NCBI GenBank assembly: GCA_031260185.1
Contig: JAIRKI010000094.1
Span: 1 to 32,299 of the forward strand
Direction: 5' to 3'
From: Synergistaceae bacterium
GTDB lineage: Bacteria > Synergistota > Synergistia > Synergistales > Synergistaceae
DNA: 32,299 bases
Shown here: positions 18,051-24,330 of the stretch, piece after piece
Layout of the letters: each line of letters begins with the position of its first letter
How positions within the stretch are numbered: position 1 is the first letter of the stretch
The notes under the pieces: generated by a model
The model's input: the letters and a program-made list of their open reading frames with translations, nothing else
Told to the model about the DNA's origin: nothing
Database searches by the model: none
Position numbers and translations under genes: made by a program

Positions 18051-19567
18051 TGAAATATTATTACGGGTCCGAAGCCGTCAGGGCCGCCGACAAAAAAGCC
18101 GCCGAAGCGCTGTGCGTTTCTGGCGAGGTGTTGATGGAGAACGCCGGACGCGCGGCGGCCGAGATAATCGCGGCGCGTTACCCCGACGCCGGGTCGTTTC
18201 TAGCGCTGTGCGGCCCTGGGAATAATGGCGGTGACGGATTCGTAGCAGCGCGGCATCTCGACGTCATGGGCAGGAAAGCCGAAATCATTTCCGTTCGAAA
18301 TACGTCCGAATACACGGGCGAGGCGCGCTTCGCGGCGATCGCCGCAGAAAGATGCGGGATAAAAATTTCCGTCTCGCGCGATATGAGCGACGCCGCGATA
18401 AGGGACGCGCTCGAATCGTCCGTCGTGGTGGACGCCCTGCTTGGTGTCGGCGCGAGCGGCGAGCCAAGAGGCGAGGTGAAACGCCTCATCGAGATGTCCG
18501 AAGGATTAGGAGCGGGAGCGGTTTCACTGGATATTCCGAGCGGCGTCGGCCCGGACACGGGAGAAGTTGGCGCGGTTTCGTTCCTCGCGGATCTGACCGT
18601 TTCTTTTCTCGCGCTGAAACCGGCCCACGCGATAGCGCCGGGCGCTTTGATGTGCGGGGAGACCGTGACGGCCGGAATCGGCGTGAAACCCGAACTCGCG
18701 CTCGACGCGGCGCCGGAGCTGACAGGGTATGATGCCTCCGATATTCCGGCCATGTTTCCCCGGCGCGGAAAAAATATTCACAAGGGCTCCAGAGGCTCGC
18801 TTCTCGTCGTGGGGGGCTCGTCGAATTTCAGGGGCGCTCCCGTGCTGTCGTCCCTCGCGGCGCTGAAGGCCGGATGCGGGCCGGTCGCTCTCGCGGCGCC
18901 CGCGAGCGTGATAGCGTCGGCGGCATCGCTGCTGCCGGAGGCAATTTTCATCCCGCTCCCCGAGGATGACGGGCACGTCCGTTTCGCGGGCTTCGAGGAA
19001 GCCCTGTTCCCCTTCGCCGATAAATTCGACACGCTCGTGCTGGGGCCGGGGTTCGGGCTGAGCGACGACGCGATGAAGGTCTCGCGTTTTCTGTGCGGCG
19101 CGTGGCGCAAGCCCATGCTCGTCGACGCGGACGCGCTAAAGGCGGGTTATGAAATTCGCCTCGATAACGCGGTCGCCACGCCGCACGCGGGCGAGGCGTC
19201 ATTTATTTTGGGCGTCCCGCCCGCCGAAGTGGAAAAACACAGACTGCGTTCGTGCCGGAAACTCGCGGAAAAATTCGGCGTCGCGATCCTGAAGGGACCC
19301 CGCACGCTCATCTCCGACGGTTTAAAGACGAATGTCGCGCTGGAGGGCGGCCCGGAATTGGCCGTGCCGGGTTCCGGCGACGTGCTGTCGGGAGTGGTCG
19401 GCGCTTTCCTCGCGGCGGGATTGAAACCGCTCGACGCCGCGACTTTGGGGGCCGTCGTCCACGGCGCCGCGGGAGAACGCCTCGCCGCCTCGAGAGGCGT
19501 GAACGGCGTCCTGGCGCGCGACATAGCGGGAGCGATGAGGGAAGTTGCACTATTTAAAGAGACGTAA
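18050..19567 (+). CDS. nnr: Bifunctional NAD(P)HX epimerase / ADP-dependent NAD(P)HX dehydratase
   Basis: This enzyme repairs hydrated NADH and NADPH. The 505-residue protein fuses the N-terminal epimerase (YjeF_N, about 1-215), with CGPGNNGGDGFVAARHL (54-70) and VVDALLGVGASG, to the C-terminal dehydratase (YjeF_C/ribokinase-like, about 230-500), with KGSRGSLLVVGGS, LGPGFG and the ATP/ADP-binding GSGDVLSG near residue 443. Both halves look intact. The ATG at 18050 shares a base with the acpS stop and has GGAG 8 nt upstream; an in-frame GTG/ATG further up lies deep inside acpS and is unlikely. The neighbours acpS and tsaE are usual companions. Confidence 0.95.
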   Translation: MKYYYGSEAVRAADKKAAEALCVSGEVLMENAGRAAAEIIAARYPDAGSFLALCGPGNNGGDGFVAARHLDVMGRKAEIISVRNTSEYTGEARFAAIAAERCGIKISVSRDMSDAAIRDALESSVVVDALLGVGASGEPRGEVKRLIEMSEGLGAGAVSLDIPSGVGPDTGEVGAVSFLADLTVSFLALKPAHAIAPGALMCGETVTAGIGVKPELALDAAPELTGYDASDIPAMFPRRGKNIHKGSRGSLLVVGGSSNFRGAPVLSSLAALKAGCGPVALAAPASVIASAASLLPEAIFIPLPEDDGHVRFAGFEEALFPFADKFDTLVLGPGFGLSDDAMKVSRFLCGAWRKPMLVDADALKAGYEIRLDNAVATPHAGEASFILGVPPAEVEKHRLRSCRKLAEKFGVAILKGPRTLISDGLKTNVALEGGPELAVPGSGDVLSGVVGAFLAAGLKPLDAATLGAVVHGAAGERLAASRGVNGVLARDIAGAMREVALFKET

Positions 19568-19781
19568 AGCCGCGCACGAGACGGAGCGTCCCCAAAAAAC
19601 GCGATTTCGTGGGCCGTTGATGACGTTTTTCAGCCTTGTTCTGTCAGGCGTGTTCATAGCCGTTTTCAAATCGAAAAACCCGGAAATGAACATCAAGCCG
19701 ACCTTGATCATGTTCGGCGCAGTGGCGCTGGGATGCGCGGTGATGATCTTTGTCTCGCGAAGGAAAAAGGACGATGACTGA
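19545..19781 (+). CDS. Small two-helix membrane protein of unknown function
   Basis: A 78-residue frame squeezed between nnr and tsaE, overlapping the first by 23 nt and the second by 8 nt, which argues that it is a real, co-translated gene. It has a basic N-terminus rich in Lys and Arg, a hydrophobic segment around 25-42 (LMTFFSLVLSGVFIAVF), a short linker, a second hydrophobic segment around 52-69 (TLIMFGAVALGCAVMIFV), and the charged end RRKKDDD. The start is TTG at 19545 with GAGGGA about 5 nt upstream. An internal ATG at 19620 would give a shorter form that keeps both helices. I do not recognise the family. Confidence 0.65.
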   Translation: MHYLKRRKAAHETERPQKTRFRGPLMTFFSLVLSGVFIAVFKSKNPEMNIKPTLIMFGAVALGCAVMIFVSRRKKDDD

Positions 19782-20340
19782 AAGAGTTGCCGGAGATGAT
19801 TTGACCTGCGGGTTTCCCGATATCCCCGTCGATGACGGGGAAGGGACAAAAATGATCGGCGGAATCCTGGCGGCGGAGATATACGGCGGGCTCGCCGTCG
19901 TGTTGACCGGCCCGCTCGGCTCGGGCAAAACGGCGCTCGTAAAGGCCGCGGCCGGCGCGTTGGGAATCGAGTCCGTCAAAAGCCCCACGTTCGCGACGGA
20001 GGCCGTTCACCGCGCTTTCGCCGCGCCGGGATTCGACATCGTCCACGCCGACCTCTACAGGCTGGATTCCGGTCAAATCGGCCTTGATACGGAACTCCGG
20101 TTCGAGGAATACCTGTCGGATCGCCGCGCGGTTTTGTTCGTCGAGTGGGGCGAAAGATGGAACGCGCCGAAAACCGACTGCTGGAGGGTGGATATTTCCT
20201 CGCCCGATCCTTCGAATCCCGACGCCCGACTCTTCGGCTTCAGGGCTTTCGGCGCGGAAGCGTCGCGGCGCCTCGCCAAAGCCTACGGCAGGATGCTCGA
20301 CGCGCTCGCGGAATCCCAAATCCGCGGGGAAAACCCTTGA
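19774..20340 (+). CDS. tsaE: tRNA threonylcarbamoyladenosine biosynthesis ATPase TsaE
   Basis: TsaE is the ATPase that works with TsaB and TsaD to form N6-threonylcarbamoyladenosine at position 37 of ANN-decoding tRNAs. The 188-residue product has the P-loop GPLGSGKT at 46-53, the switch segment SPTF at 70-73, HADLYRL at 91-97 and VEWGER near 125, all hallmarks. The ATG at 19774 was chosen over a GTG/ATG 24 nt upstream because of the AAGGA at 19760-19764 and the usual family N-terminus. It is somewhat longer than the 150-165 residues common in the family, the extra length being at both ends. Repeat copy C follows right after the stop, separating it from tsaB. Confidence 0.94.
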   Translation: MTERVAGDDLTCGFPDIPVDDGEGTKMIGGILAAEIYGGLAVVLTGPLGSGKTALVKAAAGALGIESVKSPTFATEAVHRAFAAPGFDIVHADLYRLDSGQIGLDTELRFEEYLSDRRAVLFVEWGERWNAPKTDCWRVDISSPDPSNPDARLFGFRAFGAEASRRLAKAYGRMLDALAESQIRGENP

Positions 20341-20349
20341 GGCCCCGCC

Positions 20350-20494
20350 TCAAACTCCGGCAGGGAGCCGGCTCCCCCGCGAAGAGCGGCGGGACGCGCC
20401 CGGACCCTCTTACTGGTGAAAACAAAAAAATTAATAAGGGGTCAAGGGGACTGGTCCCCTTGCGGGGTACGGGGCGGAGCCACGTTGTTTTGCC
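20350..20494 (+). repeat. Dispersed structured repeat, copy C (full length)
   Basis: This is the most complete copy. It begins with a perfect 14-bp palindrome, GGGAGCCGGCTCCC (20363-20376), then a 22-nt block (20381-20402) identical to copy A in reverse complement, an AT-rich joint (about 20408-20435), and the 59-nt block (20436-20494) shared with copy B with one mismatch. Read on the minus strand, the last block can form the stem CAAGGGGA / TCCCCTTG around the loop CCAG, and the upstream part a second hairpin around CCGG. It lies between tsaE and tsaB in an otherwise tight operon and carries no open frame of interest. Confidence 0.9.
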
Positions 20495-20521
20495 CGCGGG
20501 TTTTGAGGAATCGGGACGGCG

Positions 20522-21181
20522 TTGCTGACGCTCGCTATAGACTGCGCGTTGCGGCGCGTTGGCCTTGGCTTGTCCGACGAGGAGAAAATTCTCGGCGAAT
20601 TCTCCCGCGACGCCGGGACACGACAGGCCGAACTTCTGCCTTCGTCCGTCGCGAATTTTCTGTCGTCCTTCGAGTATGCCGTGAGGGATGTCGACCTGAT
20701 CGCCGTCACGGAGGGCCCCGGATATTTCACGGGCCTCCGCGTGGGCATGTCATACGCCGCCGCTCTCGCCGAAAGCGTAGGCGCGTTCGTCGTCGCGGTT
20801 CCGACATTGCTCGCGATGGCTCTGCCGTTGCTCGGCATATTCAAGTCCGCCGGCTCGCCCGTCACGGTCGCGCCGCTCATCCCGGCGGGACGAGGCTCGG
20901 TCTACGCCGCCGTTTACGGGTACAATGGCGACAAGATAACGGCTTCATTGGAGCCGTCTCACATCGAGACTTCCGATTTCGCGAACGTCATCGGCGCCTT
21001 CGACGCCGCGCGCCGGCCGATCCTGACCGGCGTCGCGCTTCCGGATGAGTTAGCGTCACGCGGTTACGCGATGACAGCGCCGCCCCCCTCTATGCCGTCC
21101 GGCATACTGGAAGCCGCGCGTTCGCTCGCACCCATTGACCCCGCCCAAATCCGCGCGGTTTATCTGAGGGAACCGGGTTAA
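20522..21181 (+). CDS. tsaB: tRNA threonylcarbamoyladenosine biosynthesis protein TsaB
   Basis: TsaB is the scaffold partner of TsaD in the t6A37 tRNA modification complex. The 219-residue product has the N-terminal ASKHA-type strand LTLAIDCALRRVGLGL, then RQAELLPSSV (matching the usual H-x-E-x-L-L-P region) and VTEGPGYFTGLRVGMSYAAALAE (about 61-83), the best conserved part. The start is TTG at 20522, as the true N-terminus begins directly with the first strand; a GAGGAA at 20505-20510 is 11 nt upstream, a little far. It is next to tsaE, with repeat copy C between them. The partner tsaD is not in the window. Confidence 0.92.
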   Translation: MLTLAIDCALRRVGLGLSDEEKILGEFSRDAGTRQAELLPSSVANFLSSFEYAVRDVDLIAVTEGPGYFTGLRVGMSYAAALAESVGAFVVAVPTLLAMALPLLGIFKSAGSPVTVAPLIPAGRGSVYAAVYGYNGDKITASLEPSHIETSDFANVIGAFDAARRPILTGVALPDELASRGYAMTAPPPSMPSGILEAARSLAPIDPAQIRAVYLREPG

Positions 21182-21208
21182 ATTTTCTCACTCGCAGAGC
21201 CTGATAAG

Positions 21209-21271
21209 CCGCCGAGACAATTTTTCCTCGGAACTCAACGCTCGGCGGATTTGCCGCGATACGAGGAAAAA
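21209..21271. other. Nested inverted repeats between convergent tsaB and yedF
   Basis: Two interleaved perfect inverted repeats occupy this short gap: CCGCCGAG (21209-21216) with CTCGGCGG (21241-21248), and TTTTTCCTCG (21221-21230) with CGAGGAAAAA (21262-21271). They cannot both form at once, so the element offers two alternative folds. The A and U runs are on the wrong sides for a classic intrinsic terminator in either direction. A role in ending transcription of the two converging operons is still possible. Confidence 0.45.
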
Positions 21272-21301
21272 AGATAGTCCGACGATAGGATAATGCGTTA
21301 T

Positions 21302-21661
21302 TTATGTCATATTTTTTGGTTTCGTGCAATATCTAGTATGCAAACACGCCCTGGCCTTACCGGCCATGACGCCCGCGTCGGCGCCGGGACTGTCCACGGA
21401 CACTATCGCGGCGGGCGCGCCGCTCTTTGACATATCGCTCGCGATGGTGACGAGGCAGCGGCTCGAGCCCTCGTCTTCCCAGGGAAAGCCATATCCGCTT
21501 CCGGCCGCCATTTTCCCCAGATTCCGCACCGCCGTGATATTGTCGACCAGAACCGACACGCCGTCCGCCCCGGGCTCCGTCAACGCTTTTTTCGCGCTGA
21601 TCACCGGAATTGGGCAAGGCTGCCCCGACATATCTGTCGTTTTCAGAACATCCACCTCCAA
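21302..21661 (-). CDS. yedF: TusA/YedF-like sulfurtransferase-related protein of the selenium operon
   Basis: The first 80 or so residues form a TusA (SirA-like) domain with the CPIP motif (Cys16) in GQPCPIPVISAKKAL, then GVSVLVDNITAVRNLGKMA. YedF proteins linked to selenium metabolism have this domain plus a DsrE-like half and about 190-200 residues; this one has only 119, and its C-terminus (SGAPAAIVSVDSPGA and onward) is not clearly DsrE-like. It may be a short form or a decayed one. The start is unclear: the frame opens with TTG at 21661, but GGAGG (complement of 21655-21659) lies exactly 8 nt before a CTG at 21646 that would give the family-like N-terminus LKTTDMSG. It follows selD by 18 nt. 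Confidence 0.8.
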   Translation of the reverse strand: MEVDVLKTTDMSGQPCPIPVISAKKALTEPGADGVSVLVDNITAVRNLGKMAAGSGYGFPWEDEGSSRCLVTIASDMSKSGAPAAIVSVDSPGADAGVMAGKARACLHTRYCTKPKNMT

Positions 21662-21679
21662 TAAATAAAACTCACGCGC

Positions 21680-22714
21680 TCACGCGAAATCGACCAATTT
21701 CTCCCCTCGAGGGATGACTTCACCGATTACCGCCGCGAGCGGATCTCCTTCGCGAATCGCGGACAGCAATGACTCAGCCTCGTCTTCAGCCACGGATATA
21801 AGCAACCCTCCGGAAGTTTGCGGGTCAAACAGCAACTCCTGAGTGGCAAACGGCAGTTTGCCGACATCGACGCGCTCTCCGGCGTAATTCCGGTTTCTCT
21901 GTCCCGCCGCCGTCAGCAGATATTCGTCCGCGTACGACACAGCCCGCGGAACGACCGGCAGGTTGTCGGGAAAAAGACGTATGCTCACCCGATCCGCCGC
22001 CATCTCCAAAACGTGCGCCAAAAGACCGAAACCGGTGATATCCGTACACGCGCTCACGTCATATCCCTTCGTCATCTCTTTCGACGCCGCCATGTTCAGC
22101 CGTTCCATGGACGAGACCGCCGCCGCGACGGCGCTTTCGTCGGCCATTCCGCCGCGTGACGCGGCCATGACGATCCCGACCCCGAGAGGTTTTGTCAAAA
22201 TCAACTTATGGCCGGCGGTCGGCCTGTCGTTGCGTATAAAAGAACCGGTCCCGACGATGCCGGTCACGGCCAGACCGTATTTGGGCTCCTTGTCGTAAAT
22301 CGAGTGGCCGCCGCCAAGCACGGCTCCCGCCTCGACGATTTTTTCCGCTCCGCCGCCCAGAATATCTTCCAATATGGCCGCGTCCATGGTCTCCGGGAAA
22401 CAGACCAGATTCAACGCGAGCAAAACCTTGCCGCCCATTGCCCAAACGTCGCTCATGGCGTTTGCCGCGGCTATCCTGCCGAAGGTTCGCGGATCATCGA
22501 TCATCGGGCTGAAAAAATCGACGGTGGAGATGACGGCTTCGTCTTCGCTGACCTGATAGACCGCCGCGTCGTCGCCGGACTCGAAACCGACCAAAAGATG
22601 TTCGTCCGAAAACTCGGGCAGAGTCCGCAACAACGCGGACAGCTCCCCGGGGCCGATCTTGGCGCCGCACCCCCCGCTCGTGCAATTCGAAATAATCGTT
22701 CTCTCACTCTTCAA
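21680..22714 (-). CDS. selD: Selenide, water dikinase (selenophosphate synthetase)
   Basis: SelD makes selenophosphate, the selenium donor for selenocysteine, 2-selenouridine in tRNA and selenium cofactors. The 344-residue protein has the active-site loop TSGGCGAKI (12-20) with Cys16 in the catalytic position and Lys19, so this is the cysteine form and has no in-frame UGA. GDDAAV (47-52), the DITGFGLLAH motif in the middle and FDPQTSGGLL near the end complete the family pattern. The start is TTG at 22714 with a GGGGGG-type binding site upstream; it overlaps the DUF3343 stop (TTGA). No selA, selB or tRNA-Sec gene is in view. Confidence 0.96.
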   Translation of the reverse strand: MKSERTIISNCTSGGCGAKIGPGELSALLRTLPEFSDEHLLVGFESGDDAAVYQVSEDEAVISTVDFFSPMIDDPRTFGRIAAANAMSDVWAMGGKVLLALNLVCFPETMDAAILEDILGGGAEKIVEAGAVLGGGHSIYDKEPKYGLAVTGIVGTGSFIRNDRPTAGHKLILTKPLGVGIVMAASRGGMADESAVAAAVSSMERLNMAASKEMTKGYDVSACTDITGFGLLAHVLEMAADRVSIRLFPDNLPVVPRAVSYADEYLLTAAGQRNRNYAGERVDVGKLPFATQELLFDPQTSGGLLISVAEDEAESLLSAIREGDPLAAVIGEVIPRGEKLVDFA

Positions 22715-22995
22715 ATGAATTCCCCCCTGATCGAGGCGGACGCGTTCAACTGGATATACGCGTTCCGCCCCTGTTCCTCTGTTCTCGAAAACACGCCCGA
22801 ATACGGCACGTTGTTGTTTTCAAGACATTCGACGGCGGCGGCCGGCGATTTACGGGACAACCTCAGGCAAAAACCGCACCCGGCTCTGACTGCGGACGGA
22901 GTGGGCATCACCGTCGTTGAAATTCCGTCTCCGGAAAGGACCTGTTCGGCGATTATGGCGCTCGAAACGTTCGCGAAGTCGATTATCGCTTCCAT
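22711..22995 (-). CDS. DUF3343 protein, putative Se/S carrier
   Basis: A 94-residue protein of the DUF3343 family, which comparative genomics links to selenium use and for which a Se/S carrier role has been proposed. Its key features are the N-terminal strand-helix with FANVSSAIIAEQVL, the PTPSAVRAGCGFCLRL block (31-46) with cysteines 40 and 43 in a CxxC-like arrangement, and the C-terminal segment with VPYSGVFS. The conserved family motif near this site usually has one cysteine, so the extra one is worth noting. The ATG at 22995 has GGAGG 13 nt upstream, a little far. It overlaps selD by 4 nt and follows arcC by 43 nt, so it is surely in the same operon. Confidence 0.85.
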   Translation of the reverse strand: MEAIIDFANVSSAIIAEQVLSGDGISTTVMPTPSAVRAGCGFCLRLSRKSPAAAVECLENNNVPYSGVFSRTEEQGRNAYIQLNASASIRGEFI

Positions 22996-23038
22996 CGAGG
23001 CAATTCATCCTCCGGGACGCGCACGCGAAATCACCCGC

Positions 23039-23995
23039 TCAAGCCATTGTCATGACTGTGCCGGCATGGCCTTCCAACGCGTCCGCGGCCTTGTCGAGCG
23101 ACGTTATGACAGCTTTTTTGCCGGGGAACCGCCGCACGAATTTTATCGCGGCCATAACCTTCGGGAGCATACTGCCGGGGGCGAAGTGCCCTTCGCTCAC
23201 ATACTCGATGGCCTCGGCCACCGTTACGCGCTCCAGGCTTTTTTGATCGGGCTTGCCGTAGTTGAGGAAAATTCTGTCAACTCCGGTCAATATCAGCAGA
23301 CAGTCGGTCTCCATTTCCTCAGCGAGCAACTCGGCGGCGAGATCCTTGTCTATCACGGCCGCGGCGCCGGTGAGCGAGCCGTCCATGTTTTCCGTCACCG
23401 GGATACCGCCGCCGCCGGCGGTTATCACTATCGTACTGTCCCAGAGACGCTTTATGGAATCGAGTTCGACGATCCGGAGCGGCGTCGGCGACGCTACGTA
23501 ACGCCTCCATCCGCGCCCGGCATCCTCTTTCATCACGTAACCTCTTTCACGGGCAACGCGTTTGGCTTCCTTCTCGGTGAAGAATGGGCCTATGGGTTTC
23601 GTCGGCTCCCTGAACGACTCGTCATTTTTGTCGACCACAACCTGCGTGAGTATCGTGACCACTGGGACGTTGCGGTTCCTGTTCCTTATCGCGTCACGCA
23701 GGCACTGCTGAATCTGGTATCCGATATAACCCTGGCTCATGGAGCCGCAGACGTCGAACGGCATGGCAGGAAGACCCTCTTCGATCTGAGCCGCCGTCTC
23801 CTGAGAAAGCACGATACGCCCGATCTGCGGCCCGTTGCCGTGAACTATGGCCATTTCATAACCTTTGAAATTGATGTCGGCCAGGCGTTCACATGTTCTG
23901 CGCACCACGCCGAGCTGAGCCTCCGCCGTCGGCGGCGTGTTCGCTTCCTGAAGCGCGTTTCCTCCCAGAGCTATCACCACTTTGCTGAAACCCAT
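23039..23995 (-). CDS. arcC: Carbamate kinase
   Basis: Carbamate kinase makes ATP from carbamoyl phosphate and ADP in the last step of arginine, citrulline, allantoin or related ureide breakdown. The product of about 318 residues begins KVVIALGGNAL, has VHGNGPQIG, the PTKPIGPFF loop typical of true carbamate kinases, ITAGGGGIPV and FAPGSMLPKV, so it is complete. The ATG at 23995 has a strong GGAGG 7 nt upstream; two TTG codons just before are less likely. It is the first gene of the selenium operon. In other bacteria carbamate kinase genes occur next to selenium-dependent molybdenum hydroxylase genes, which makes a purine-breakdown context possible but unproven here. Confidence 0.95.
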   Translation of the reverse strand: MGFSKVVIALGGNALQEANTPPTAEAQLGVVRRTCERLADINFKGYEMAIVHGNGPQIGRIVLSQETAAQIEEGLPAMPFDVCGSMSQGYIGYQIQQCLRDAIRNRNRNVPVVTILTQVVVDKNDESFREPTKPIGPFFTEKEAKRVARERGYVMKEDAGRGWRRYVASPTPLRIVELDSIKRLWDSTIVITAGGGGIPVTENMDGSLTGAAAVIDKDLAAELLAEEMETDCLLILTGVDRIFLNYGKPDQKSLERVTVAEAIEYVSEGHFAPGSMLPKVMAAIKFVRRFPGKKAVITSLDKAADALEGHAGTVMTMA

Positions 23996-24040
23996 CAACA
24001 AGCCTCCTTAAAGCTCGAATGAACATAATAAATTATTGTC

Positions 24041-24068
24041 ATTATACATATCGAGGCATGCTCGTCAA
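24041..24068 (-). promoter_or_regulatory. Near-consensus promoter of the arcC-selD operon
   Basis: The minus strand reads TTGACG (complement of 24063-24068), a 16-nt spacer and a perfect TATAAT (complement of 24041-24046). That is 11 of 12 consensus bases, the best promoter in the window. Transcription would start near 24034, with a leader of about 38 nt before the arcC ATG, too short for a riboswitch. It suggests strong, housekeeping-type expression of the operon. Confidence 0.75.
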
Positions 24069-24156
24069 CGAGGTTACGTGCCCGACGCGCAAGTCACGGT
24101 TTTTTCCGCGAAATTATACGCGCGGTACCAGCAATTTTTGGGACGTGATGTTTTTT

Positions 24157-24330
24157 ATGTTTAATTTTGAAGACCTTGATTTTCGCGTTGATATTCTCAA
24201 TCAGAATATGCTCGCGAGAAATATGGCGGTTTTCACTCTTTCTGTGATATCATTGTGCCGTTGGATACGCGCGGGGATGTCCGCCGGTGAATTGCTCGAG
24301 AAGTTTGATAAGGAGAATGTACAGACGTGA
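24157..24330 (+). CDS. Possible small gene upstream of ppk1
   Basis: A frame of 57 codons whose TGA (24328-24330) overlaps the start of ppk1 in a GTGATG arrangement like that of other gene pairs here. The predicted product has a hydrophobic middle (AVFTLSVISLCRWI) and a charged end. Against it, codon use is more AT-rich than in neighbours, no clear ribosome binding site precedes the ATG, and I recognise no family. The same frame stays open back to 24019. It could also simply be the ppk1 leader. The rest of 24002-24326 holds the arcC promoter and nothing else that I can see. Confidence 0.25.
   Translation: MFNFEDLDFRVDILNQNMLARNMAVFTLSVISLCRWIRAGMSAGELLEKFDKENVQT

Noticed and set aside
21680-22714. 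Selenocysteine codon in selD
   Set aside because: The catalytic position is encoded as cysteine and the frame has no internal TGA.
22208-24022. Very long plus-strand frame (about 604 codons) opposite selD, DUF3343 and arcC
   Set aside because: It is antisense to three clearly recognised genes and its translation matches no family; long antisense frames are expected at this GC content.
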